A stretch of DNA of 64,000 nucleotides from Collybia mongolica (GCA_013420905.1 JAAXNY010000005.1:2790001-2854000), one strand, 5' to 3'. Shown: positions 24,039 to 35,059, counted from the first letter of the stretch. The notes: generated by a model not told the origin, from the letters alone. Numbers and translations are program-made.

Positions 24039-24956
24039 AGATGAGTTCTTTATCAACCCAGTTTTCGGGCAAAAAGTTGATTCATTCATTCATTCATTCA
24101 TATTTCAACACCACGGGAAAATATTTCCATAATGGGATTTTTCTTCTCTTATGGCTTTTTACAGCATTTCTCCACAAATACAAAGTATTGTGACATAATT
24201 TGCATGTATTTGGGATGCTTACATAATGCTTTTCATGATGCCATCAAAATTATGCATATCTAATATTTCAAAGCATTGCGTTTCAAAATTTATTTTGTGA
24301 TTTTCTCCATAACCAGTAAAGCTTTTAACTTTGTTTTTATATGTTTGGAATGTACAAACATGGCTCTACAATTTCCTTGTTAAGCATATTTTTCCCACGG
24401 TCCATTTTGAGCGAAATATTAGAAATGTCCAGATTCAGCTAGTTTTGAAGGTCTATGTGTTATGTCAGGGGTGAGCAAACATCTTATAACAACAATGACC
24501 CTTACCAAACATGACCCTTGTGGGAAATTATGCTAAACATTGGAAATAATCAACAACTACTACTATATTTACCTGAAATACAAAGAGGATTGATTTCTCT
24601 ATTTATTGACACATGTCACATGATCTATTCCACCACCTGAGTATACCAAATACATGACAACAATCTGAATGCTTATTTAGTGTGCATGATCCTGGGAAAA
24701 GTTAGTTGTGATGGTTTTTGTGTTTTCTCCATAACCAGGCAAGCTATGGCATTGGGTTTTGTGCACAGGCATTGCTTGTTTACTTGGTAACATTTTCCCA
24801 TGGCCTCATGACCTCTATAAATTATCATCTACATTGTTTCTAGTCATTTTTACAACTTCCTGAATGTGGAATGGACTTATTTCTCCTAAGAAAAGAAATA
24901 AAGAACAAGTACCTGCCACACAGTGTGTTGGCCCACTCCACCCAAGTTGAAGCCAC
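24013..24956 (+). repeat. Dispersed repeat family, copy A (longest copy)
   Basis: About 0.94 kb, A+T-rich, starting with TAGTTATGAGTTCTTTA and including an (ATTC)n run at 24073-24090. The first 650 bp reappear inverted at 30278-30922. The first 540 bp reappear directly at 35060-35583. The last 390 bp reappear inverted at 55099-55497. The left end carries a 23-bp local duplication (ATGAGTTCTTTA at 24018 and again at 24041) enclosing the palindrome CTTTAG-TTTA-CTAAAG (24025-24040). It separates Gypsy RT from the integrase tail. The repeat has no coding capacity that I can defend. The start and end do not show LTR-type TG...CA. Confidence 0.8.
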
Positions 24957-25578
24957 TTGGTTAGTAAAGTTACCAGGGAAAATATTGACTACAGAGGAAC
25001 TCATTGGGTTTAGAGCACAGGCTCTAGCTAAGCATGTCCAGCATGTGGCCAATATGAGGAAACATATCAATATAGAAAAACAAAGGAGACTATTACAGTA
25101 TGAAAAGGATCACCATGCGACCATCAGAGACTACGACTTCAAACCAGGAAGTTTAGTACTAGTTAGAAATACCAAGGTTGAAAGTTCACTTGATAAAAAG
25201 CTGAAACCATGGTACCTTGGACCAATGATAGTTCTGAGACGAAACCGCAGGGGAGCCTATATTGTTTGTGAAATGGATGGATCGGTTTGGCAACATAAAG
25301 TGGGGGTGTTTAGGGTTATTCCTTATTTTGCTAGGAGTGCAATTGAACTGCCAGACAATCTGCAAGATCTAATAGACATCTCTAGTGAAACATTAAATGC
25401 CTTGGTGGAATCTAAAGATCCTGCTAATAGACAAGTTTACAAGGAGCATGACTATACCTTTGACAAAGTTCAATTGGATCAGTCCAAATCAGAGTCAAGT
25501 TCTAGTGAGGAGACTGAGAAGGGGATAGCTCCAGTGCTACCATGGACTACTAAGTCACACAACAGGTTGCCTAGGTAA
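24957..25578 (+). pseudogene. Gypsy integrase C-terminal fragment
   Basis: Open frame giving ATWLVKLPGKILTTEELIGF, RAQALAKH, then the SH3-like GPY/F region (PGSLVLVRNTKVESSLDKKL, KPWYLGPMIVLRRNRRGAYI) and a Ser/Glu-rich tail (SESSSSEETEKG), ending at TAG 25576-25578. These are typical last parts of a Ty3/Gypsy pol polyprotein. The open frame extends upstream to 24871, but those codons lie in the dispersed repeat (also present at 55099-55200), so the true integrase part begins near 24957. Confidence 0.8.
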
Positions 25579-25738
25579 TAAGTTTTTGTAGCTTTACAAA
25601 TTGGAAACAAAAAGCAGTAAAGACAGTATAAGCAATGAAGCTAAGCAGTAAGGACAGTGTTATGTTGAGTAAGGACAGTAATACAAAGGAGTGTGGAGAG
25701 AGACACCACGACAGAGGAGGAGTTTAATTGGACTACCC

Positions 25739-27117
25739 TCAAGCAGAAATGAAGTTGTCTTCAACTTCAGGCAAGGGCATGTCAGCCAGAGCTACCTCCT
25801 CCTTGTCATTGTCATCCTGGTTATGAACTTTGGTAGCGCTCGCAGTGGCAGCCTCATTGGAGCCTCCCTCTGGAGCCACCTCATTCATTAGACTGTTAAG
25901 GCAGGTGACTTTGTCCATAGTGGCATCACGATGCTTCAATAAGAAGGATACAGTATGACTGATCTCTTCCAACTCAACGCAGTAGTTTAAGAGCATCCTA
26001 CCAAGGGCTTGTTTGGTGTGCGACATGGGATTGCCCTCATCAGCAATCAAGCGCACCTGGGCTAAGACTAAATTGTGCTCCTTGGAGGGACGGAAGTCAA
26101 TAAAGATGCGAGTATCTTGTACACAGTCAGTATAAAATTAGAATTATCTATTAATAGAAATGTACCTTCAGCAGATGCTTTAGGATCTTCATCTGGGGTG
26201 TCCTGCCTTGTACGCTTTTTGGGATGAAGAGTTCTGCCACAATTGAGCTTGGAGTGCTTACTGTCCTGTAAGAATAAGAAAAGAAGTAATAGTCAGTAAA
26301 AATAAGAACAGGTACCTTGATGGCAGCCTTTTCAGCTTTAGTCCTTTTGACGCAGGGAACCTTAATGCTTTCCTTCTCCTTATGACTACAGGTGATTGGT
26401 CCTTCACTAAGGAGACAACTAGTCATTGGTCCGGAGACAACAATGCTGGCCATAGTGCTGGAATCAATGACTGTATTCTTGAGTAAAGAAGAGATGCCAT
26501 TGAGTATGTCATGCACTGACAGCATGGTAGCTAAAAAGAAACATACCGAGTCAGTACCAGACATTTCAATGTCACCATCATATTCACCACCAGCAATGAC
26601 CTTGCCTGGAATAGTGGTACCATCTGTGTCACCACTAGTGGCAGGGACCTAGTAACAAGATACCATAGTTTAAGAATAGTAAAGTACACAATAAGGTAAA
26701 AAGCACACACCGCGGTTTGAGAGAGGTGCTTAGTGCAGACCTTTTCACAGTGATGGTGAATAGCAGTAGTAAGAGTCACAATGTTATGATAAATGGGCTC
26801 TTGAAGTAACTTAGGGTATACATGTTGTAGTCCCTGGAATGCCTTGCGGACGCCAAAGATAACATTTTGCCATGACTGCTCCATCAGAACCATTTTGGAT
26901 TCAGTCAAGAGTAACTGTAAATTGTAAAAGTTGGTTATGATAACAGTGTTATAACTATATTGGATGGTAAAAAGTGTACTGTGGTTTTGCCTAACTTCCT
27001 GACACTGACCCTTTGTTCAACAAGGGTGTCCATTGATAAATGAGCTTGAAAGGTGTTCCACTGAGCTTGGACCATCTTGAAGTTCTCAATGTCTTGATAG
27101 TTGTGGAGGCCAGTCAT
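25739..27117 (-). CDS. Intron-bearing antisense gene 1 beside Gypsy pol, unrecognised
   Basis: I do not recognise the product. The minus-strand ATG is at 27117 (MTGLHNYQDIENFKMVQAQW). Introns follow LVEQR, HLSQTA and KAAIK, and another lies before FIDFRPSKEHNLVLAQ. Exon 2 gives KMVLMEQSWQNVIFGVRKAF and IHHHCEKVCTKHLSQTA. A middle part has the block GEYDGDIEMSGTDS and a basic segment (VKRTKAEKAAIK, HPKKRTRQDTPDEDP) that could be a nuclear localisation signal. The C-terminus is acidic and helical (MLLNYCVELEEISHTVSFLL, NQDDNDKEEVALADMP), ending at 25739. It lies 160 bp after the Gypsy pol stop on the opposite strand. A transposon-associated accessory or captured gene is an inference. Splice borders are approximate. 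Confidence 0.55.
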
Positions 27118-27824
27118 AATGATGCAAAGGAAATTGGTTTTTTTTTTGAAACAGAACGTTGTAACGAGAGTATAATAAAGTCTGGCGATGTCTTTTAAAA
27201 AAAAATTAGCACAGCCAATACCCTTTTTATACCTCTACAACTAGGGAAGTGCTACCCAGCCTCTCATTTGTTGCACGTGTTCTATGCCAGAAAATTTGTA
27301 CATTTCAATTGAACATGTCCGAGATGCGTGCCTAATTGAAATACTGAGCCCAATTTTTTTTAAAAAAAAAAAGGAGCTCTGTAAAAATTCATGTGGAGCA
27401 TGACAGTGTCCGCATGACAACTGGGACAGTTGTATTCAGTGTTGAGGGGGAGATGGGTATAAGCAAAAAATTGATTTGGAAAATCCTATCAAGCTTACAA
27501 GGATCAAAGTATATTGTCTATGAAAGTCAGTGATCGCACCACAGTCTTAATGATTGAGAGAATTGCACCAGAATTAACCTGTACTATTTATAACTTAAGT
27601 AGCTGGTGCAAGGTCAGAAGCTTTCTTATGAAGACAATAGAACAACAGTTAAACCAATTGTATTGTTTATAGTCCAAGGGACTGTATAGAAATGTGTGTT
27701 GGACTTCAATTAAAAATTGAAGCCCAACAAAAGTCAGGGGAATGAGTAGTAGTAACAAAGGGCACAGGGGCCTGGGACAGCACAATTAGATAAAAAAAAA
27801 TGGATGGGGGGGGGGGTGGCGCGG
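27118..27824. other. Spacer between antisense genes 1 and 2
   Basis: About 0.7 kb with no gene. It has long A and T homopolymers near 27140, 27200 and 27355-27370, a purine tract TTGAGGGGGAGATGGG near 27442, and a G-run at about 27807-27817. The purine tract resembles a polypurine primer site of an LTR element but is unproven. Confidence 0.4.
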
Positions 27825-29790
27825 CTACTCCTCCTTGCTATCAGGCATGGACAAAGAGGAGGCCAATAACAAAGAGTCATCATCAACCTCTGGTTCATCG
27901 TCTGAGGGCAGCCAAGGGAGGTTCTGAAACTCCACATAGAAGAGGAGAGTGCTCTCTGTGGCCAGCATAGTCAGCAAGAGGTTTTGAAGGCCCTCCAGGC
28001 CTTCCTCCTCATATAGCCTACCGATGGTGTTGACTATGTGTGCCAACAAAGAGTCATGCATTTCCAGCGCATGGTTAGTGGCCTGAATAACCTCTGCAGC
28101 AAGAGTGTCCATGTTGTCCAGCTGAGCATATGCTTTAGCGACCGCTAGTAGAATAAGTAAAATCATTAGTAAACAAAAAGACAAGAAGAACACGGCTTAC
28201 TGGAGATGCCCGCACCAAGCATAGGCCCCAGATCCTCCCAGAGCCTGGTGCGCTTCTGGGGAGTAAGGCTGAAGCTACATTTCCCCTTCTTGGCAGTAGC
28301 GCATTTGATGCATGGTTTACCCCAACCATTGAAGGAGCACTCAATGTTGCTGCGGGTGGCGCACATTGTGCAAGGATAGCCAACCTAGTAAGAATGATCA
28401 GTAACAAGAATAAAAGTAATAACAAACATACAGTCGAGTGCCGAGGTGCAAGGTCAGACAACAGGGATGTGATAGGAGACCGTAGCGGTGTAGGCTCCCA
28501 GTTGGGAACCAGCACATGCTTATGGCATGGCGCCTGAACCCCATCTCCAGAGCGAGTAGTCTGCCTCAACTGGCAAGGAGAAATGGCTGCGGGAGGCAAT
28601 AACTCCATGAATCCCTCTTGAGCCAACTGACATGTGATCTCTTGATTGAAGAGCCAAAGCTCAGGGACCTCATCAGTTAGCAAGTGCCTAACCAGTGGCT
28701 GTTCAGAGGGCTAAAAAGATAAAAATAAGTAAAGATTAAATTTTTTTAAAATAGAAAAGAGACATACAAGACCCGCCTCTGTGGGATGCAGCATGGAATT
28801 ACTGCCAGCCCCAGGCGCACAACATGTCAGACTAGAATTTTAAAATCCAGTCAGGAATAGTAAAAAGCTCTTGTAGTAAAGGCAATATACCTGAGGAACC
28901 GTGCGGCCCTTGCCCTTGCGCCCAGCATTGCACTTCCTCTTGAGAGGCTATTAAAATAAGTCAACAACAAAAGAAAAGTAATAAAAGTAGAAATCAACAT
29001 ACCACAGGTGTCAAAACTGGGGAGTGTGCAGGCAAGGGCATGGCAGACCAGTTGTCCTGGTACTGATGGTAACGGCGCGGCATGCCAACCATGCAAGGGG
29101 GGACGAGGAAAGTATCCTGGAAGATACTATCACCATTGTTGTGCTTGTAGCATGACCCCACCTGGTCTAGGACTTGCTCCACTGTGGGAGCCTGACCCTA
29201 AAGTAAAAAGTAATCAGTATGACAAGGACAGAGTAAAGAAGTAAACAAGCCATTTACTAAAAGAATGGAGTTGGTACCAAGGTCAGCCAATATAACCGTG
29301 CACCAGGAAGACCACGAAGCTTTGCGCACTTCAACTGGGAGGTGCATCACTTGAAGGTGAAGCACACGCAGAAGGAGAATAGCTGGGTATGGAAACGAAA
29401 AATGCGCACCATGGACCACGCCAGTGATTGTGTCCTGGGATCAGTAAATAAGTGATTAGTAAAAGGTTTTTAGCAAGTAAAAGATGAGCATACAATCAGC
29501 AAGGAGCAATGATTGATGAAGTCAATTAAATCATGGAGGTCAAGGGGCCCCTGGTGGTCCATACAAGGTGCAAGTTCCTTGGCCATAATAATCCATCCTT
29601 GTTCCATGGTGACATAGACGTCGCCCTTGGCATCTTCAAGGAGATCGGAGAACAAAGGGATGGGCTGGTCCACGTAGACCATAGCAGGGGAACGGCCCTC
29701 AGCCGGTGGAATCGCACTGGAGAGCAAGAGAGACAGCATGGAAGGCAAGCACAGAGCGTGAGCCATGGCAGAAGTAGAAGTGGAGGACAT
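27825..29790 (-). CDS. Intron-bearing antisense gene 2 with a Zn2Cys6-like cysteine cluster
   Basis: The ATG at 29790 gives MSSTSTSAMAHALCLPSML, then IPLFSDLLEDAKGDVYVTME. Exons continue with VHGAHFSFPYPAILLLRVLH, KASWSSWCTVILADLG, VEQVLDQVGSCYKHNNGDSI, then ELWLFNQEITCQLAQEGFME. The cysteine cluster is in the exon around 28385-28195, spaced C-x2-C-x7-C-x8-C-x2-C-x7-C (CTMC...CSF...CIKC...CSF). This is close to the fungal Zn(II)2Cys6 DNA-binding cluster. The last exon is helical and acidic (AKAYAQLDNMDTLAAEVIQA, PSDDEPEVDDDSLL), ending at 27825. The gene is on the same strand as antisense gene 1, with similar short introns whose borders carry AGTAA-rich sequence. It may be a transposon-linked family of mushrooms. 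The function is unknown, and DNA binding is inferred from the cysteines only. Confidence 0.6.
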
Positions 29791-30277
29791 GTTTTTTTGA
29801 AAAAGTGTTGGAGCAGTTGGGTGATGCGAATAGCAAAGAAGTTTAGAAATGGGCTGTAAAGTCCAAATTGTCTAAAACATAGCAAAAGCAAGAGCCTTTT
29901 AAAATCCACAACCCTGCATGGCAAAGCTCTAAAGGACAAGCAGGAGCACCGATCTCTTGCTGAAGTGTCAGAAAAATAACAAAAGAAATGCTCAGATGAC
30001 TGAAATATCTGCAAAGTGATGTCTGAATGTCAAGTACTCTCTCAGGAGAAATATATAACTGTCATGATCCTAATGGAAAGTAGACCTCTAGGCTTGATCC
30101 CAACATTGCGCGCCTACCTGTCTAAAAGCAGGAACAGCTGCGACCTTGTACTGGGTGATTAGACACATGCAGACCTGAAGTATTGGACAAACATGCTGGC
30201 AAAGAGAGACTGAGGACAGTCTACATTTATGGTGTGGGGGAGATGATAGGGCCTGAAATTGTTTGCACTTATACACA
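29791..30277. other. Spacer upstream of antisense gene 2
   Basis: About 0.5 kb without a gene. It presumably includes the promoter of antisense gene 2. A purine tract GGTGTGGGGGAGATGATAGG (30231-30250) just before the inverted repeat resembles a polypurine tract followed by an LTR-like TGATAGGG, but no second LTR copy is seen. Confidence 0.35.
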
Positions 30278-30922
30278 CTAAATAAGCATTCAGATTGTTG
30301 TCATGTATTTGGTATACTCAGGTGGTGGAATAGATCATGTGACATGTGTCAATAAATAGAGAAATCAATCCTCTTTGTATTTCAGGTAAATATAGTAGTA
30401 GTTGTTGATTATTTCCAATGTTTAGCATAATTTCCCACAAGGGTCATGTTTGGTAAGGGTCATTGTTGTTATAAGATGTTTGCTCACCCCTGACATAACA
30501 CACAGACCTTCAAAACTAGCTGAATCTGGACATTTCTAATATTTCGCTCAAAATGGACCGTGGGAAAAATATGCTTAACAAGGAAATTGTAGAGCCATGT
30601 TTGTACATTCCAAACATATAAAAACAAAGTTAAAAGCTTTACTGGTTATGGAGAAAATCACAAAATAAATTTTGAAACGCAATGCTTTGAAATATTAGAT
30701 ATGCATAATTTTGATGGCATCATGAAAAGCATTATGTAAGCATCCCAAATACATGCAAATTATGTCACAATACTTTGTATTTGTGGAGAAATGCTGTAAA
30801 AAGCCATAAGAGAAGAAAAATCCCATTATGGAAATATTTTCCCGTGGTGTTGAAATATGAATGAATGAATGAATGAATCAACTTTTTGCCCGAAAACTGG
30901 GTTGATAAAGAACTCGTAACTA
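30278..30922 (-). repeat. Dispersed repeat family, copy B (inverted relative to copy A)
   Basis: Near-exact reverse complement of 24013-24690. The (GAATGAAT)n run at 30858-30878 mirrors the (ATTC)n of copy A, and the end TTGATAAAGAACTCGTAACTA mirrors TAGTTATGAGTTCTTTATCAA. Together A and B bracket about 5.6 kb that holds the Gypsy pol end and both antisense genes. Identity by eye is well above 95%, much higher than copies C and D. Confidence 0.85.
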
Positions 30923-31272
30923 TTAAAAACTTAGTGCTTCCAAGCACTCAAACCCGAACTCAAACAGGTGATTCCTACTGTTTGTGTGTTGATTTATTAG
31001 ATTTGGTGTGTGTGTGTGTAAGAGATTACATTACATAGCATCAACACACTTATAGCCCAGGAGCCCCCTTTCAGTGTGATTATCAAAGATGTTCAGCTTT
31101 TGAAGGCTACATTAAGTGGACTAAGAGTAACTGTCTAATTTCTCCACCTCAATCCAACACATCCATATAGTGGCAAAGTTCTGGATTACAATGATGTTGT
31201 AGAGTCCTTGTAAGTTATATAAGTCCTCTCATAATATTGTAAATTAACTTCCTCCCAAGATCTTGTCTTAAA
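30923..31272. other. Non-coding stretch after copy B
   Basis: No gene seen. It contains a short (GT)n run at about 31005-31019 and is A+T-rich. Confidence 0.4.
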
Positions 31273-31786
31273 TTGGGTGATTATGCCCCTCCCAAAAACA
31301 AAATATTTGTACCCCTCACACATCATTCCATCAAATTCCCCCCTCCCACACCCACTAAAGCCACTATTTTGGCAGTTGGAGGTAGCACTCCAATGCCCAA
31401 CTTTAATTACTTGACACCAGCCTGGAATCTGTCATCTCAAACACCTGAGATGCCAACATCCCAGGCTCATAATACACTTCCGAGGTTGCAAGAGCAAGAC
31501 CCCCCCCCACCCACTATTGGATTGGCAGCTTCTTGGCATCAAGCTGAAGGTATTGGTTATGAGTGGACAACACGAGGGCAAAGAGATGGTTGTTTCCATG
31601 GTGGAGGCAGATCGAGCTTTGTCCATCTGCTTCACTCATTACAAGACTTCCAGATTTTTAACTCCAGAACATATTTCCCTGAAATGTCCCAATCCTACAC
31701 ATGACAATGGGCTGCTGGTGGTTATTGAAGGTGATCACCTTGGCCAATATGTCTGTTGGATTCACCATTGTTATGTAAATGACTAG
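31273..31786 (+). pseudogene. Fragment of a repeat-associated hypothetical protein family (Spt5/KOW-like tail)
   Basis: Two overlapping frames give NFNYLTPAWNLSSQTPE, then GQHEGKEMVVSMVEADRALS and a final block LLVVIEGDHLGQYVCWIHHC. In mushroom genomes, predicted proteins with a P-A-W-(N/D)-S-S-x-T-P segment followed by a G-x-x-x-G-K-x-V strand and a VVI-x-G-x-H-x-G-(K/Q)-x-V-x-x-I-H-H strand are common and sometimes labelled Spt5-like because of the KOW-type G-x-x-x-G core. This copy needs a frameshift near 31510 and lacks a start region, so I call it a remnant. The family link is from memory and weak. Confidence 0.4.
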
Positions 31787-32920
31787 CCAATTATTATATT
31801 GGCTGTGGTCAATCAGACAGAAGATGGCCATGAAACACTTTTGGGGGATCAGCTAGAGCTCAGTCCAAATGTCTTGTGTGTTGGCCACAAAACCAAGGAA
31901 GAAAAGGCCCAAAATAATGGATTAATGACTAATCTTCAAAAAAATGTCAGCAAAATTTGTGCAAAATAAGATTGCAGTATTAGTCCACTTGTAAACTCAG
32001 CCTCTTTTTTCATACCATAATTTTGTAATTAGCTCTACATTATAATTTAGTTGTTCACCTTGCTCCCCTTCCCCTTTTCTTGACTTTCCCTCTTATTCTT
32101 TTTTCCCTTACTCTTGTCTACTGGGAAGTTAAAATTAAATACAGGATTAACTAAACTACCCCCCTCAATACTAATTTGAATTATGATCTTTGTTGTTAAA
32201 TTTTGATGAGACATTATCATTAATCATTCATGTGAGTACTGTTACATACCTTTTTTTCAGACAGGTGGATACTACTGATATTCATGTTGCACTTTTCAGA
32301 CCTTATATCTGCCTTCAAAACATTGGATTTTTTATTGTCATCTGGGTAAGATGTCTCACTTCAGTGTCATGAAGAGAATCGAATTACTGCTTACTGTTTT
32401 TTTCTGATATAGTGGATTCATGACTTGAGGATCCAGCATTGTGGTACTCTGTAAGCCATGCTCTATTTTCTGGCAAACTGAGCTGATTTTGCAGTGAGAG
32501 AGGAAAGAAGACCATCACTGTCAGAAGACCTACAATCCAACTCAGTCTCAGATTCTGTTGTGCTCTTCACAATGTCACCTGAAACATCGTCATTTTGTTT
32601 GGTGTGATGGGAAGCTGAGGTGCTCAGAGACTTAGATGTGAGAGTAATGGCCGTTGTGTTGTGAATTTCCCTTTGACTTTGACACCTTTTTATATGTGCA
32701 ATTTCCCCCAAACCCCCCAAGCATCAAATATGTTGAGCAAGCCAGATATGGAGAATCCCTACTACCCACCCCAAAACCCATGGTTAAATTTTTTTTTCAA
32801 CCCTTGTGGTAATCATGTCGATTTCTCTTTGGGGACAGAACTTACTCAAACTCGAATCTTATAAAGGCTCACTATTTTCTGTGTTTCTCAACATCCCCCC
32901 TTGTCTATCTCAATCTTCTC
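31787..32920. other. A+T-rich stretch without a defensible gene
   Basis: About 1.1 kb. A short minus-strand open frame (32463-32720) is Ser/Thr-rich (STSASHHTKQNDDVSGDI) and could be an exon of a decayed gene, but no splice partners were found. The rest is T-rich and non-coding. Confidence 0.4.
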
Positions 32921-33809
32921 ATGGCAAAAACTACTACATCTAAGAGGTCAACACAAGCTGGCAAATCAATGTCAGCTTCAAATGCATCCAAAAGAAAGGC
33001 TTTGACAGGTATAAGTTTACTTTATCTTTAAATTTGTCTCATAGAACTAGATCATTTATATATTTTATGACCAGCTACACAGGTAAATACATCAAGAGTG
33101 AAGGCCATGCAAGCTCAAATCAAGAAACTGAAAGGTGATGCCTGTTTAATTTTTTTTATCTTTATCATGCTAATTTGACCAGCCAAACTCACTACCTTCC
33201 ACAAAGCTGCTCATGCTAAAGAAAAAGTGGGGAAACTTATTCTGTGCCCTCTGCATGGCATTGCTGGAAATGGATTCTGTCTCCAGGCTGCAATGCAGCT
33301 TCAGGATGACAAGGAATTATATGGAGCAATTCAGGTAGGTTTTTTCACTACTAATCTCAATACATGATTCTAACGAGTCACAGCACTGTGTTCACAGTCT
33401 GGTTGGTAATGCTGGGCTCAACTATACAGTTGTTTGGCACAAACAACCTACCCCTGCAAATTATAAGTGTGGTAAGTTCCTTTCTTTTTTCATTCCCTTG
33501 TATCTTATATAATTATTTCAGGCTCAAACTTGGCACGAATATCTCAAATGGTTCCCTCATGGCTGGCCTGTTGAAGAATTCATAAAATCACATTTGAAAA
33601 ATAAGCATGCCTTTGCTCATAGATGTGGGTACCTCAAGGAACCTAGTAATATGGTGGATGGCAGTATGGATAGTGATGGAGTGGTGGGAGATGAAGAGGA
33701 TGAGAATAATGATATGGATGAAGAGGAAGGTAGTGATGAGGAGGATGAGGACCAGGATAATAATGATCAGGAACACCAGAATGAGGGATATGAATCAGAG
33801 GTATTCTAG
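32921..33809 (+). CDS. Small multi-exon hypothetical protein of a family frequent near mushroom transposons
   Basis: The ATG at 32921 gives MAKTTTSKRSTQAGKSMSAS. Small exons follow: a basic coiled-coil segment (VNTSRVKAMQAQIKKLK), then the core LILCPLHGIAGNGFCLQAAM, QLQDDKELYGAIQ, then TWHEYLKWFPHGWPVEEFIK, SHLKNKHAFAHR and a very acidic tail (GDEEDENNDMDEEEGSDEED), ending at TAG 33807-33809. The order basic coiled coil, GxxG-x-(F/Y)-x-LQ-A-M-x-L block and W-P-V/A-E-E-x-(I/V)-K block recurs in many uncharacterised Agaricomycete proteins (memory, no search). I could not find a phase-consistent splice between the exon near 33381-33475 and the exon at about 33525, so the copy may be damaged. Function unknown. 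Confidence 0.5.
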
Positions 33810-33944
33810 TTAAGAGAGCATTCAAATTACAATATCTTAGATCTTATGAATGTTAAACCTTAACTGTACAAAATGGATGAAGTATTTTTATTGATAACAG
33901 GGAACAAAGAATGAATTTAAGTAATGTAAATGGCATGAAATTAA

Positions 33945-34530
33945 TCCCCACAAAGGCTATTATTCTCACCTGTGATGGTATGAAATTCATCCCATAAAAG
34001 GCTGTTATTCCCACCTGTGATGGTATGAAATTCATTCCATAGCCTCAAGAATTTGCAGTCATGTTACCCCAAAAAACATTGCTATTCTCACCCATCAAGG
34101 TATTAAATTAATCCCATATTGATAGAATTTTTGCCCCACCAAGGCTGTTATTCCCACCTGTGATGGTATGAAATTCATCCCATAGCCTCAAGAATTGGCA
34201 GTAATGTTACCCCAAAAAACATTGCTATTCTCACCCATCAAGGTATTGAATTAATCCCATATTGATAGGACTTACCTCCCACGATGGTTGTTTTTTCCAT
34301 CTATGGTGGAATGAAATTCATCCCATAGCCTCAACAATCAGGGGTATGAATATGGACAAATTTTGTATGAAATTCATCCACTAAATCATACCTTAAGGGG
34401 GGGTTTTTGCTCCTTTTTTTCCCCCCACAGAGGGTGTTTTTTCATACATCTTTGGGATGAAATTCATATATTAAGGTGTTAAATTCATTACTTAAGGGGA
34501 TGAAATATGGGTTGAATTTCATCCAGTTCC
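33945..34530 (+). repeat. Imperfect tandem repeats built on TGGTATGAAATTCATCCCAT
   Basis: The phrase tgatggtatgaaattcatcc occurs repeatedly between 33971 and 34180, with looser copies to 34520. A larger unit of about 143 bp, starting gctgttattcccacctgtga, is present at 34001 and again at 34144 with few changes. The second unit includes the phrase accccaaaaaacattgctat, also found in the first. No coding frame is conserved. It looks like a minisatellite or the remains of a tandemly duplicated element. Confidence 0.8.
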
Positions 34531-35059
34531 AGTTTCACAGTGGGTGTAGCCACGGGCCGTAAGCTTGTCCAATACATTAAAACAGAATGGTGTTTTGACC
34601 CTGGCTAAGCTGACTAATAAAAAAATGGCTAATATTACTAATCAACTTCAATGACTTGCCTCTGCTTCAAGTTTCTGGGCTGCACACGCGCTACACTGAC
34701 AGAGCCAGCGAGTTTTTCTCCTTGACCGGAAGGTCTGGGTAATCTTGTGATGAGCACCTGATTGGTCACATGACTCAAAACAGTGCACACATATCAATAT
34801 CAATATTATTATGTATTTACCACTTTTGATATTACTTACAAGGAATAACATTGAAATAATAATGGTGGCTATTTTATGTTGGAAAACTGTAGAGTTGGCG
34901 ACACTGCAATAATATATTATTTACTGCCACCCTCCATGCTGAAGGCACAGGTGCTATGCTTGTTTCACTAATGGTATAAGAGGTGTACAGCCACATCCAA
35001 ATGAGGCAGCAGCTCCTCCCATGCCAATGCTTTTCAACTGCTTGAACAGTAGAAATCCT
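34531..35059. other. Non-coding stretch before repeat copy C
   Basis: No gene or recognisable element seen. A short minus-strand frame (34648-34851) has no supporting features. Confidence 0.4.

Larger units (their letters stand above)
20605..25578 (+). mobile_element. Broken Ty3/Gypsy-type LTR retrotransposon internal region
   Basis: Collinear remains of gag (zinc knuckle), protease, reverse transcriptase and, after an interruption at about 24013-24956, the integrase C-terminus. No LTRs are recognised at either edge. The left edge abuts the truncated LINE. RNase H and most of integrase are missing, and the gap coincides with the dispersed repeat copy A. The composition is markedly A-rich (adenine-heavy codons) compared with the genes outside the island, which is typical of this element class. 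Confidence 0.8.

Noticed and set aside
26520..26550. A 17-nt intron in antisense gene 1 (GTATGTTTCTTTTTAG-like)
   Set aside because: It has good-looking borders but is far too short to be spliced, and the frame reads through it without a stop.
33643..33825. His/Pro-rich minus-strand frame opposite the acidic tail of the 32921-33809 gene
   Set aside because: It is a reverse-strand shadow of the Glu/Asp-rich low-complexity coding sequence.
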